The position numbers and the translations under genes are program-made. From NCBI RefSeq assembly GCF_002119405.1, contig NZ_MTBG01000005.1, forward strand, positions 83,720 to 147,719: 64,000 bases of DNA. Direction: 5' to 3'. The DNA is from Pseudoruegeria sp. SK021. GTDB lineage: Bacteria; Pseudomonadota; Alphaproteobacteria; Rhodobacterales; Rhodobacteraceae. The notes beneath the pieces were generated by a model. It ran no database searches, had not been told where the DNA came from, and worked only from the letters and a program-made list of their open reading frames with translations. How positions within the stretch are numbered: position 1 is the first letter of the stretch; the number at the start of each line of letters is the position of its first letter. Positions 8,387-17,144 of this stretch are shown one piece after another.

Positions 8387-9213
8387 AAATTCGATAGCAG
8401 GAAAGCGCGTGTCAGCGCGCCGACCGACCCATGCCGGGGGGTAACCCATCTCGCAATCTGGCCGACATCTGCGGCGATGTCGGACACCATCTGGCCAGCC
8501 GCGTCATAGCTGATGCCAACCCCGACCACGGCCGCACCCGGTTTGATCATGGCGCCACGGATCAGATCGGGAACGCCCGCCGCCGAGATGACCACATCGG
8601 CGGCAGCAATGGCAGCGGCGCTATTTGCCGACTGACGGTGCAATAGGGTGACTGTTGCATCGGTGCCCGGCAAAGACAGCAACATCGCCAGCGGGCGGCC
8701 AACAAGCGCCCCGCGCCCTACGATCACGACCGAACGGCCTGCCAGCGGGATGTTATAGGCCCGCAGGAGCGCAAGGATCGCTTGCGGGGTGCAAGGTCGC
8801 AGCCCCGGCGCGGCTGCAACGAGCCGGCCAAGATTGACCGGATGCAGCCCATCGATATCCTTGGCTGGATCCACCGCTTCAATTAGGGTCTGGGCGTCCA
8901 AATGATCTGGCAGCGGAAGCTGGACCAGAAAGCCGTGCACTGAAGGGTCGGCGTTCAAAGCGGCGATTTCAGCCAGCGCAGCCTGCGGGTCAATGTCATG
9001 CGGCAAGCGGATGTCTTTTGATGTGATGCCGATTTCTGCGCAATCCGCATGTTTGCGGGCGACATAGGCATCGCTGGCCGAATGATCGCCGATCAGAAGG
9101 GTGGCAAGGCAGGGGCTGTGTCCGCGCTGCCGCAACGCGGTGACCCGGGATGCCAGATCGGCGCGAAGACGGACGGCGAGCGCATCGCCGTCCAGAAGGA
9201 GTGCTTTGGTCAC
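8362..9213 (-). CDS. FolD1, methylenetetrahydrofolate dehydrogenase/cyclohydrolase
   Basis: 283 residues, FolD family, interconverting 5,10-methylene-, methenyl- and 10-formyl-tetrahydrofolate. Starting at GTG 9213 the numbering matches E. coli FolD: Lys54 in YVARKHADC, Gln98 in FLVQLPLP and Asp121 in KDIDGLHP are all present, as are PCTPQAI and GRGALVGRPLA. The C-terminal part is unusual. The usual DVG is GVG, GDV is SDI, and the GGVGPMT loop reads GSVGALT. An alternative GTG at 9222 would overlap the upstream stop as GTGA. It is the last gene of the creatininase/CodA operon. A second, differently damaged FolD sits at 17141-17959. Confidence 0.85.
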   Translation of the reverse strand: MTKALLLDGDALAVRLRADLASRVTALRQRGHSPCLATLLIGDHSASDAYVARKHADCAEIGITSKDIRLPHDIDPQAALAEIAALNADPSVHGFLVQLPLPDHLDAQTLIEAVDPAKDIDGLHPVNLGRLVAAAPGLRPCTPQAILALLRAYNIPLAGRSVVIVGRGALVGRPLAMLLSLPGTDATVTLLHRQSANSAAAIAAADVVISAAGVPDLIRGAMIKPGAAVVGVGISYDAAGQMVSDIAADVGQIARWVTPRHGSVGALTRAFLLSNLVTAMEQP

Positions 9214-9218
9214 AGGTG

Positions 9219-10367
9219 TCACTTCAGCCCGATTGTGGGATCGATGAACCGGTTGGTGATGACCATCTCCGGCGTCGCGTCGGGATTGGCCCGCTCGTCC
9301 AAGGACCCGGCAAGGAAATCGAAGATGATCTGCACCCGGTCCATGTCGAAATCGCCAATCGTGTCGTTTGATCCGTTGCCGACGATGGCCTCGTCGACCA
9401 TGGTCTTTGTGGCATAGTCCATCAGCGCGGCTTCGGTCTTCCACCACGATGTGCCGTTGCCGGCGTCGTTGAACGCGGTGATGACGGCGTTGGCCTCGTC
9501 CGGGTCCGTGGCGTAGTCGACTGCGGCCTGTTGCATCAGCGGTACGACGGCGCTGAGGCAGGGGGCGAGGTCGTCCAGTTTATCCGCGGCGACCGACACA
9601 ATCCCCGTATAGTTCACATAGCCCAAATCGTTGATTTTGACGAAGCCGATCGGTTTGGCCCAATTATTGCCATTCTCGAATTTGTAGACCTCGGAGGTGA
9701 CGAACCCTTGGTTCAGCCATGTGCCGTTGTTCACCACGAAGTTTTCGCCGTCGCCGCGATAGCCTTCGACAAAGACATCGGCATCGATGCCTTGATCCAC
9801 CAGAAATTTGCCGAAGGTGCGTTTGATCGTGGAGACATAGATTTTCCCTGCATCGGACGCAGCAAAGGCCTTGAGATCGTCAATAGAGTGGAAGCCCTCG
9901 GGATAGGTTGCCGCGTCCCACAGCAGCGCACTGGGCGAGATATCCAGCGGCGCAAAGACGCCCACGGTGGGGAAGCGTTTTGAAAAGATGACCGAGTTGT
10001 CGAGTTCCTGATAGCCCAGATGCGGCAGCACCCCGGCTTTGGAATTGCCCATGAACAGCGCCGAATACGAGGTCTCGCCGTCGCCAAGGCCGATGCCACT
10101 GCCGCCTTCAAGGATCATCAGGTCGATGCCGGTCGACCCCAGCGGGCCGCGATAGACACCGGGGGACATGTCGCCGCCGCTGCCGATCAGTTGGACGAAG
10201 CCGCCATGTTCCGCCTGCGCCAGCCAGTCCTTTTGCAAGATCAGCGGGTTCGGGCAAATATCGGCCAGCGGCGTAGTATAGGCCTGTTCTGCAAACGCGC
10301 CCGCCTGAGCCGAGGGCGCAATCAAGACTGCAGACAGAAGGGCAAGGGCAGAGGTTTTAGCGGTCAT
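9219..10367 (-). CDS. NitT/TauT-type ABC transporter substrate-binding protein
   Basis: 382 residues with signal peptide MTAKTSALALLSAVLIAPSAQA. The mature part resembles the SsuA/ThiY/NMT1 class: ICPNPLILQKDWLAQ near the start, then LMILEGGSGIGLGDGETSY, FAPLDISPSALLWD and later NGTWLNQGFVTSE. It should capture a small solute in the periplasm for the permease and ATPase encoded just upstream. It is longer than typical SsuA (about 320 residues). The ligand is unknown. The neighbouring creatininase, CodA-like amidohydrolase and FAD oxidoreductase point to a cyclic nitrogen compound rather than a sulfonate. The gene lies 31 nt downstream of the permease and ends at folD1. Confidence 0.78.
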   Translation of the reverse strand: MTAKTSALALLSAVLIAPSAQAGAFAEQAYTTPLADICPNPLILQKDWLAQAEHGGFVQLIGSGGDMSPGVYRGPLGSTGIDLMILEGGSGIGLGDGETSYSALFMGNSKAGVLPHLGYQELDNSVIFSKRFPTVGVFAPLDISPSALLWDAATYPEGFHSIDDLKAFAASDAGKIYVSTIKRTFGKFLVDQGIDADVFVEGYRGDGENFVVNNGTWLNQGFVTSEVYKFENGNNWAKPIGFVKINDLGYVNYTGIVSVAADKLDDLAPCLSAVVPLMQQAAVDYATDPDEANAVITAFNDAGNGTSWWKTEAALMDYATKTMVDEAIVGNGSNDTIGDFDMDRVQIIFDFLAGSLDERANPDATPEMVITNRFIDPTIGLK

Positions 10368-10398
10368 GGGTCAATTTCCTGCAGGGGTAAACGGGGCA

Positions 10399-11244
10399 TC
10401 ACGAAGATTTCCCACCGGATTCATGCCAGTCCGAGAACAGCCGGTTCCCGAGCCACGCAAAGAACAGATAGACGCCGATTGATAGCGCCGATGAGGCGAT
10501 CAAGGCCGCATACATCTGCTCATATTTGAAGTCGATTTTGGAATTGATCAGCATCTGGCCAAGGCCGCCGCGCCCTGCCAGAAAAAACAGCTCGGAGACG
10601 ATGGCACCGATCACGGCAAGACCGGCCGAGATCCGCAATCCGGCAAACAAGGCCGGGGCCGCCGAGGGCAGGCCGGCTTTCCACAAGATGACCTGCCAGC
10701 CCGCGCCTTGCAGGCGGAACAAATCGATGATGCCGCGATCAACGCTTTTCAGACCCAACAACAGCGTGGTCGGGATCGAAAAGAAGGTGAACAGCGCCAC
10801 GATCAACACCTTGGGCAAAAAGCCGAACCCGAACGCACTTTGGATCAGGGGGATGATGGCCAGAACCGGGATGGATTGCAGGGCGACAAGATATGGAAAG
10901 GCCGCACGCTCCATCACCTTGAGGCGGAACATCAAGATGCCGATGCCCATCCCAAGTGGGATCGAAATGGCCAAGCCCACCACCGCGATGGATAGGGTCA
11001 CGGCGGCACGCGCGCCCAGTTCGGCCAGAACGTCGGGCCGGGAGAAGGCCTGCACCCACAGATCGCTCGCGCCGGGCATCAGAAACTGGCGATGCTCGGG
11101 CAACTGCGCCCGGGTCCCGGCATACAGCAGCACCAATGCCAGCCCCATAAGCAGGGGCGGCAGCAAGGTCAGCGCCAAACGTTTTCCGACGGGCATGGGC
11201 GGTTTTGGCGGGGTGGGGGGATAGGCTGTGATGGTCTGTGTCAT
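10399..11244 (-). CDS. ABC transporter permease, NitT/TauT type
   Basis: 281 residues, about six membrane segments, of the SsuC/TauC class. The binding-protein-dependent transport loop that docks to the ATPase is visible around LFRLQGAGWQVILWKAGLPSAAPALFAGLRISAG. The N-terminus (MTQTITAYPPTPPKPPMPVG) is proline-rich and cytoplasmic. ATG at 11244 overlaps the ATPase stop as ATGA, indicating translational coupling. It forms the importer with the genes at 11241-12011 and 9219-10367. Confidence 0.88.
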   Translation of the reverse strand: MTQTITAYPPTPPKPPMPVGKRLALTLLPPLLMGLALVLLYAGTRAQLPEHRQFLMPGASDLWVQAFSRPDVLAELGARAAVTLSIAVVGLAISIPLGMGIGILMFRLKVMERAAFPYLVALQSIPVLAIIPLIQSAFGFGFLPKVLIVALFTFFSIPTTLLLGLKSVDRGIIDLFRLQGAGWQVILWKAGLPSAAPALFAGLRISAGLAVIGAIVSELFFLAGRGGLGQMLINSKIDFKYEQMYAALIASSALSIGVYLFFAWLGNRLFSDWHESGGKSS

Positions 11245-12011
11245 TGGGCCGGTCCTGCGGTTTCAAGCGTTGCGCGCAGGGCGCTTGAGATTGTATTGCA
11301 TGTCTCAACGAAACGCGGATCAAAGCGCAACTCTGGGCGGCGGGGATAGGGGAAGTCGATCTCGAAGGTTTCGGTGATCCGACCGGGCCGGGCCGACATG
11401 ACGGCGACACGGGTGGAAAGATACACCGCCTCGGGGATGGAGTGGGTGATAAACAAGCCGGTAAAGCCCTTGCGCATATACAGATCGACCAATTCGTCAA
11501 TCAGACGCTCACGGGTGATTTCATCCAGTGCGCCAAAGGGTTCGTCGAACATGAAGACGCTGGGGTCCAGCGCCAAGGACCGCGCCAGCGACGCCCGCAT
11601 CCGCATGCCGCCAGACAGTCGTTTGGGATAATGGTTCTCAAAGCCCTTCAACCCGACCAGTTCGATCTGTTCCCGGGCGATGGCCGCCCGCGTGCTGGCA
11701 GGGACCCCGCGCAATTCCATCAGCAATTCGACATTGCCCTGAATTTTGCGCCACGGCAGCAGGGTGGCATCCTGAAAGGTGAAGCCGACATTATTGCGGT
11801 CCACCCGGACGGTGCCGCCAGTATGGGGCAGCAAGCCGGATGCGATCCGGGTCAAGGTGGACTTGCCGCAGCCTGATGGCCCGACGATCGACACAAATTC
11901 GCCAGCGCGGATGCGCAGCGCAATGTCTGCCAACGCCTGCGTGCCGTCCGGAAACCGCATCGAGACATCATCGAATTCCAACGCGATTTGGTCTTGGGGG
12001 TGATCAGTCAT
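11241..12011 (-). CDS. ABC transporter ATP-binding protein, NitT/TauT type
   Basis: 256 residues. Walker A is GPSGCGKST, the Q-loop is TFQDATLLPW, the signature is LSGGMRMRASLARSLA and Walker B is VFMFDEPFGALDE, followed by a switch histidine in LFITHSIPEA. This is the SsuB/TauB/NrtD type and drives the co-encoded importer. It starts at ATG 12011 and overlaps the permease by 4 nt. It lies 12 nt downstream of the flavodoxin-fold reductase gene, in the same transcription unit. Confidence 0.92.
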   Translation of the reverse strand: MTDHPQDQIALEFDDVSMRFPDGTQALADIALRIRAGEFVSIVGPSGCGKSTLTRIASGLLPHTGGTVRVDRNNVGFTFQDATLLPWRKIQGNVELLMELRGVPASTRAAIAREQIELVGLKGFENHYPKRLSGGMRMRASLARSLALDPSVFMFDEPFGALDEITRERLIDELVDLYMRKGFTGLFITHSIPEAVYLSTRVAVMSARPGRITETFEIDFPYPRRPELRFDPRFVETCNTISSALRATLETAGPAQ

Positions 12012-12023
12012 CTGTGGTCCACC

Positions 12024-12605
12024 TCAAAAAGCCAACATTTTGCGGCGTACCTGCGCCAGATAGCGGTCAATTTTCTGCGGCGTGGCCGTGTCGATGGCGT
12101 AGAGGGCATTGTACTGCACTTGCACCTTTGGATGACAGATGACGCGCAGGAACCGCGTTGCATTTTTGCGCGGCGGATCACCCAGAACCATGGCGCGCCA
12201 GTGTTTCGCGCCATAGGTCGTCACGGTGGCCAGCTTCCGAATATTGGTCAGGCCCGGGCCGATTTTATTGTCCTCGAATCGAAACGACACATCAGGCAGG
12301 AACACCCGATCAAAATAGCCCTTCAAGATCGCAGGCCAACCGAAATTCCATACCGGATGGCACAAAACCAGCGCATCGGCCGCTTTCAATCGTTCGACGT
12401 AAGACGCGACCGGCGCCTGATTGATGGCGGTGTCGTGATAGTCTTCCCGGCCCTGCGCGCTGAGCACCGGATCAAAGCCGTCGGCATAGAGGTCAAGGTC
12501 ATCAACCTCGTGGCCAGCTTCGGTCAGACTGTCGACCACCACCTCGTGCAGGCGCGCAGCAAGGCTGTTGGCCAGCGGATGAGCATAGATCACATGGACT
12601 TTCAT
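12024..12605 (-). CDS. NAD(P)H-dependent flavodoxin-fold oxidoreductase
   Basis: 193 residues, related to NAD(P)H:quinone oxidoreductases and KefF. It has the flavodoxin-like start MKVHVIYAHPLANSLAARLH and the family motif LVLCHPVWNFGWPAILKGYFDRVF that lines the FMN or FAD site. It probably transfers two electrons from NAD(P)H to a quinone, flavin or substrate ring. In this operon it sits between the FAD oxidoreductase and the ABC importer, so it may regenerate an electron carrier or reduce the imported heterocycle. That role is inference from context. Confidence 0.82.
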   Translation of the reverse strand: MKVHVIYAHPLANSLAARLHEVVVDSLTEAGHEVDDLDLYADGFDPVLSAQGREDYHDTAINQAPVASYVERLKAADALVLCHPVWNFGWPAILKGYFDRVFLPDVSFRFEDNKIGPGLTNIRKLATVTTYGAKHWRAMVLGDPPRKNATRFLRVICHPKVQVQYNALYAIDTATPQKIDRYLAQVRRKMLAF

Positions 12606-12623
12606 CGGGCGCTTCTTTGCAGG

Positions 12624-14015
12624 TTACTCATTGAAGAGGAATGTTTTTCCGGGTGTTGGCGTCCAGCCCGGATCGGTCCAAGCGATCATTTTTCCCGGGT
12701 TCATCAGGCCTTTCGGGTCCGTTTCTCGTTTAAAGGCAAGCTGGGTCAGATCTGGGCGCTTCATGCCGCCTTCCTCCAATGTGACGCGGTGGGGGTTAAA
12801 CACGGGCAGGCCAAGCGTGCCTTCCAAAATGGTCACGATCTCTTCCAGCCGCTCTTCGCTGGTAAAGCGGATCAGCGGGATGCCGACCGGAGTGACCACC
12901 CCATCAAAGCGGGTGAGTTCCAAATGGATCAGCACTTCGTCGCCAAAACGCGCTTTGACGCGATCAAGATCGTCCAAACAGGTGGCGCGTGGGAACATCA
13001 TCTGAAGATAGGTCATCGCCGGATCCACCCGCAAGGCGCGCAGCGTTGTGTGGTTCCAGCCCAGTTCATAGGCGTGGGGCAGGCGGCGTGTGCTGGGATT
13101 TTGGTCGGCACGAAAGCGGATGCTGGCGCCGGTTCCTGCGATCATAGCCTCTAGCGCGGGCAAGGTATCGGCCGAGATCATCGCCGCCAGAACCGCCTCG
13201 GTGGCGGGAACAAAATCGCGATGACGCAAGAAATAGGTCTGGCAGATCGCGGCCTCAAATACCGACAGCATGCGTTTGTCGATGGCGGGGCTGTCGCCAA
13301 TCGCCATGGCCAGTTCCGTCAGAGGCTCAAGCCGCTCAGCGCCGATCAGAACGTCCACCCAGTCTGTCGCCGGATCCAACGGGATCTCGACCTCGGTGAT
13401 GACGCCATTCACGCCATAGGCATGTGAGGCTTTAGGAATATCTGCGCCGGTCAGGTCGATTTGGCGCGGCGTCTCTTCCATCGTGGTCAGACGCAGGCGG
13501 CGGATATTGGCCGGGTTGCGCAATCCGCCCCAGCGAATGGCGCCAACACCGCTGGAGCCTCCCGCGATGAAGCCGCCGATGGTGGCGGTCTGGACTGTTG
13601 AGGGGAAAAGGCGGATTTCCTGTCCGGTGGCCCGGGCCGCTTTTTCCAGATCGGCAATGATCGCGCCAGATTGCGCGGTGATGTGCCCGTGGCTCAGGTC
13701 GGTCACGGCAGTCAGGTGGCGCAGATGCAGGATGCAGCCCCCGGCCAGCGGCATCGCCTGCCCATAATTGCCAGTGCCGCTGCCGCGCACTGTCACCGGA
13801 ACATTGTGCTGCCAGCAGGTTGCCAGAATGTGGCTGACCTCGGCCTCGGTGCGGGGGGAGACTACGAAATCTCCGGTCACATCCGCCAATTGCCGCTTCA
13901 AGATCGGACTGTACCAAAAGAAATCCCGGCTTTTCTGCCGGACGGTGGCGGGGCTGTCTTCCAGATCAAACCGGGCGAGGGCAACCTTGCAGCCTGCGAT
14001 ATCTGTGGTGGTCAT
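12624..14015 (-). CDS. FAD-binding oxidoreductase (PCMH type, GlcD-like)
   Basis: 463 residues. The N-terminal PCMH FAD domain includes VVSPRTEAEVSHILATCWQ, the pyrophosphate loop TVRGSGTGNYGQAMPLAGG, AQSGAIIADLEKAAR and TIGGFIAGGSSGVG. The C-terminus has ETDPKGLMNPGKMI, as in glycolate oxidase GlcD and related 2-hydroxyacid or amine oxidising enzymes. The substrate is unassigned. There is no obvious iron-sulfur partner subunit. ATG at 14015 overlaps the stop of the CodA-like gene as ATGA, so both are made from one message. Confidence 0.85.
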   Translation of the reverse strand: MTTTDIAGCKVALARFDLEDSPATVRQKSRDFFWYSPILKRQLADVTGDFVVSPRTEAEVSHILATCWQHNVPVTVRGSGTGNYGQAMPLAGGCILHLRHLTAVTDLSHGHITAQSGAIIADLEKAARATGQEIRLFPSTVQTATIGGFIAGGSSGVGAIRWGGLRNPANIRRLRLTTMEETPRQIDLTGADIPKASHAYGVNGVITEVEIPLDPATDWVDVLIGAERLEPLTELAMAIGDSPAIDKRMLSVFEAAICQTYFLRHRDFVPATEAVLAAMISADTLPALEAMIAGTGASIRFRADQNPSTRRLPHAYELGWNHTTLRALRVDPAMTYLQMMFPRATCLDDLDRVKARFGDEVLIHLELTRFDGVVTPVGIPLIRFTSEERLEEIVTILEGTLGLPVFNPHRVTLEEGGMKRPDLTQLAFKRETDPKGLMNPGKMIAWTDPGWTPTPGKTFLFNE

Positions 14016-15316
14016 AGCATGGCCTTTGCTGTTAGGGCGCGGCCCGGTTGCGGGGTAAGCGGCTGACCCCGGCGCAGGACAAGCCGTGTTTGCCCGCTGC
14101 CGGACAACAGGTCCACCCAGTCGGTGCCTGCGAAGATCGTCAGATCCGCTGCGTGCCCCGCCGTCAACCGCCCGGTCAGGTCCGAGCCTATGGCCTGCGC
14201 CGGTACACCCATCACCATATCGGCAAGGGCCGAAAGGTCTTGGTCAAGATGCGCGGTCTGGGCGGCGGTGCGCATCAGGTCAAGCATGTCGAAGTCGCCA
14301 AATGGCAGAAAAGCATCCTGAACGTTGTCAGACGCCAAACTGACGGGAATTCCCCTTGCCCGCATTTCGGTGATCGGCGCGATGCCGCGTAGTCGCGGGG
14401 ATACGCCCGGTTGCCGCGCTTGCAAGTAAAGGTTGGTGCGGGGCAGGGCGATCACGTGAATGCCCGCTTGGGCAATCTGATCCAATTGCGCCGACAGGCC
14501 ATCCGTTGATTGCGTCGACAGGGCGCAGCAATGCCCAGCCACAACGCGGCCACTGAACCCTGTTTCTAGAACCGCCTCTGCCAAAGAGGCAATGCCAGTT
14601 GCGCCTGGGTCGAGGGTTTCATCGACGTGGAAATCTGTGTCCAATCCATGCCGGTCCGCGGCCCGCAGGAACGCCCTCAGCTCGGACGCGGTCGCCATGC
14701 CGGGGGCAATAAACGCGCCAAGGACGCCGCCCCGCCGGGCCACTTGGGCGCAACGGTCTTCAAAATCAGGGTCCGCCACCCGCGACAGCGCAAACAGCGC
14801 GACGGGTTGGACCGCTATCTGGCCCGCATAACGCGCCGCAAGGTCGGCAACCACATCCCAAGCTACGGTGTCGTCGGGCAATCCATAGGTGTCCAGATGG
14901 GTGCGGAGCGCCCCGGTCCCTTGCGCCACGGCGCGGGACAGGCCGCGCTCCATCCGGGTGTGAAGATCGTCGGCGGACCAGTTCGGCAGGTCCCGGCGCA
15001 CCGTTTCAATCGCGCCAAACAAGGTGCCATCGGCCAGACCAGTGCGGCGCACCGTATAGGCCTTATCTAAGTGGACATGGGCATCGATGAATGGCGGCAA
15101 TGCGGCATGCCCTGTCATATCGACCACAGGCAGATCTGCCGCCTCCGGCATAAGAGTGCCGTTGCTCAGCGCCACATCGGTCGTCCCAAACCCCTGTGCC
15201 ACGTCCCGCATCCGAAGTCCGGCGGTCAAGGCAACCGGCACCCGCAGGTTGCGCAGCACACACCCTTGCGGATGGCGCTGCAGGCTCTGGCGAAGATGAT
15301 CCAGCGCGGAGGTCAT
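14012..15316 (-). CDS. CodA-like amidohydrolase (cytosine-deaminase family)
   Basis: 434-residue metal-dependent hydrolase of the cytosine/creatinine deaminase branch. All metal-site residues are visible: His80 and His82 in IDAHVHLDK, His230 with Glu233 in FHVDE, His262 in AGHCCALS and Asp330 in LASDNVQD. It should deaminate or hydrolyse a ring amidine or imine. Candidates are cytosine, creatinine, N-methylhydantoin precursors or pterin-like rings, and the sequence alone cannot separate them. It starts at ATG 15316, overlapping the creatininase stop by 4 nt. Confidence 0.85.
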   Translation of the reverse strand: MTSALDHLRQSLQRHPQGCVLRNLRVPVALTAGLRMRDVAQGFGTTDVALSNGTLMPEAADLPVVDMTGHAALPPFIDAHVHLDKAYTVRRTGLADGTLFGAIETVRRDLPNWSADDLHTRMERGLSRAVAQGTGALRTHLDTYGLPDDTVAWDVVADLAARYAGQIAVQPVALFALSRVADPDFEDRCAQVARRGGVLGAFIAPGMATASELRAFLRAADRHGLDTDFHVDETLDPGATGIASLAEAVLETGFSGRVVAGHCCALSTQSTDGLSAQLDQIAQAGIHVIALPRTNLYLQARQPGVSPRLRGIAPITEMRARGIPVSLASDNVQDAFLPFGDFDMLDLMRTAAQTAHLDQDLSALADMVMGVPAQAIGSDLTGRLTAGHAADLTIFAGTDWVDLLSGSGQTRLVLRRGQPLTPQPGRALTAKAML

Positions 15317-16104
15317 GTCAGGGGCTGCAATGTGTCAATCGGGTGGCGAGCGACCTCTGCCAGCAGTTGGGCATAGCGCCGCGCCGCATGGTTGACGATG
15401 GCCGACCCAATTTCGGCCGAGGCCGCGGCCGCATCGCCTGCCACACCGTCAGCATGCAAGTCTTGCGCCACCCATCCTGCCGAAACAGGGCCGAGCAGAC
15501 GCAGTACCTCGTTGTGTTCTGCAACCTCGCGGGACGTGGGCACAAAGTTCCGCGCCGCGCTCATCTCGACCAACTCGGGCCGGAAATGCAGCATTGCGGC
15601 GGTCTCGACCAGCCCGCCATGCACGCCATCCCGGGCCTCGGCCACTGAGACCAGCCCGGTCGGAAATCCCATCGTGACCCAGCCTGCCGACACCGCAAAC
15701 AGCCCCAGTTCAATCCGCAACTGGCGACATGCGATCTGCAGAACGGGGACGTTGCCGCCATGGGCATTTAAAAAGACCACCCGGCGCAGACCCGCCCGCG
15801 CCACGCCGCGCCCAACCGCCAAAAGCGTCGCCAGCAGGGTTTGCGCGTCAATTGTGACCGTGCCCGGGAAGGACAAATGTTCGTCTGATTTGGCATAGGC
15901 AATCGCCGGAAGCACCAGCACATGGGCGTCTTGGGTGGCCTCTGCCGCGCTGCGCGCCATGCCTTCCGCCAAGACCAAATCCGTCGACACCGGCAAATGC
16001 GGCCCATGCTGTTCCATCGCGCCGACCGGGACGAGGGCGACCGTGTCGGGGGGCAAGTCAGAGAATTCGGTGGTCCGTAGATCGGACCAGAAGGCATGAG
16101 ACAT
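15313..16104 (-). CDS. Creatininase-family amidohydrolase
   Basis: 263 residues, the usual size of the family, which includes creatinine amidohydrolase and the FAPy deformylase ArfB. Metal ligands are conserved: Glu31 and His33 in GAMEQHGPHLP, Asp42 in STDLVLAEG, His115 in LNAHGGN, and the catalytic His162 and Glu167 in VHGGLVETA. It likely opens a cyclic amide or removes a formyl group. ATG at 16104 is preferred over a frame reaching 16221, because the extra 39 residues do not belong to the family. It is the first gene of the minus-strand operon, divergent from the IclR gene. Confidence 0.86.
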   Translation of the reverse strand: MSHAFWSDLRTTEFSDLPPDTVALVPVGAMEQHGPHLPVSTDLVLAEGMARSAAEATQDAHVLVLPAIAYAKSDEHLSFPGTVTIDAQTLLATLLAVGRGVARAGLRRVVFLNAHGGNVPVLQIACRQLRIELGLFAVSAGWVTMGFPTGLVSVAEARDGVHGGLVETAAMLHFRPELVEMSAARNFVPTSREVAEHNEVLRLLGPVSAGWVAQDLHADGVAGDAAAASAEIGSAIVNHAARRYAQLLAEVARHPIDTLQPLT

Positions 16105-16373
16105 AAGAAATCCAGAATTTGCTCGATTATCGAACTGATGTTCGTATATAGATCGATCCGTGCCGGGTCCGGTCAAGATCGGCGCAACCAAGGCCGGTGC
16201 TGCACCGCAGGTTCGCCCCAATTAAAGGCGAGAATTCCACCTGCCGCACAAATATTTTGCATTGGCTGATTCCGGTTTGGCACAAGCCGCCACGATGATG
16301 TCTTTGCGGCCGAATTTGGCATTCGCTGCGAAACCACGTGGCAGACACGCCGCCGTAGTAGAGTGAGGCAAGG
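16105..16373. promoter_or_regulatory. Divergent promoter region of the creatininase/IclR divergon
   Basis: 269 bp between divergent starts, AT-richer than the flanking genes near 16110-16160. A perfect 5-bp dyad (16131-16135 with 16140-16144, 4-bp spacer) lies 27 nt upstream of the creatininase start and is the best operator candidate for the IclR protein. I do not see a reliable -35/-10 pair. Confidence 0.45.
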
Positions 16374-17144
16374 ATGAGCGAAGACACCGCGACGGTTGGC
16401 GCAGAGATTTCATTGACGTTCCAAAAGGGGTTGCGCGTTCTTGAGGCCTATCTCGATGGATCGGTTTCCCTGTCGTCCTCCGAAATCGCGACCCGAACAG
16501 GATTGAACCGGTCGGTGGCCCGTCGATTGATCCGGACGTTGGTGCAGGCCGGGTATCTGACCGAAGACCGGGGGCGCTATGCGATGACGGTGCGGGTGTT
16601 GCGGCTGACGCAAGGCTTTACCGGTGGGCGCGGATTGGCACAGGTGATCCAACCGATCCTGCGGCTTGCATCCCATGACATCGGCGACGCGGTCTCATTC
16701 TCGATGCAGGACGAGACCGAAGCCGTCTATGTCGCGCATGCCTTCATGCCGTCGCGGTTCACGCTGAACCGGGTCACCGTTGGATCGCGCGTGCCGCTGT
16801 TGCCGACAGCGGTTGGCCGGGCGATTTTGGCGTTCTTGCCCGAAGACGAAGCCGACCGGATCCAAACTGCGGTTCCGCCCCCGCTTTATACGGAACAGAC
16901 AGAAACCCGGCTTCCGGTGATCCGCACGCTGTTGGCCGAAACCCGCGCGGCAGGGTACGCCTATGTTCAGTCGGAATATGTCGAAGGCGTCAGTTCGTTG
17001 GCGGTGCCGGTCTTTCGCCCCGATGGCGCGGTCGTCGGGGCTGTGTCGGTCATCTTTTCGCAGGGTGAACACAATGATCAGGACCGTAGCCGCATCGTGA
17101 CGCGGCTGCGACAGTGCAGTGCAGATGTGGGGGCGTCGTTTTGA
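16374..17144 (+). CDS. IclR-family transcriptional regulator
   Basis: 256 residues. The N-terminal winged helix is clear: LTFQKGLRVLEAYLDGS, SSSEIATRTGLNRSVARRLI, then LVQAGYLTEDRGRYAMT. The C-terminal IclR effector domain includes DAVSFSMQDETEAVYVAHA, GSRVPLLPTAVGRAILAFLP and YVEGVSSLAVPVF. It resembles the PcaR/PobR branch that senses aromatic or heterocyclic acids. Its position between the catabolic operon and folD2 makes it the likely local regulator of both arms, sensing the imported compound or a breakdown product. The folD2 start overlaps its stop, so the two are co-translated. Confidence 0.9.
   Translation: MSEDTATVGAEISLTFQKGLRVLEAYLDGSVSLSSSEIATRTGLNRSVARRLIRTLVQAGYLTEDRGRYAMTVRVLRLTQGFTGGRGLAQVIQPILRLASHDIGDAVSFSMQDETEAVYVAHAFMPSRFTLNRVTVGSRVPLLPTAVGRAILAFLPEDEADRIQTAVPPPLYTEQTETRLPVIRTLLAETRAAGYAYVQSEYVEGVSSLAVPVFRPDGAVVGAVSVIFSQGEHNDQDRSRIVTRLRQCSADVGASF

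Noticed and set aside
9214..9447. Long N-terminal extension of folD1
   Set aside because: It overlaps the 3' end of the binding-protein gene in another frame and is Arg/His-rich noise; GTG 9213 reproduces the E. coli numbering of the catalytic residues.
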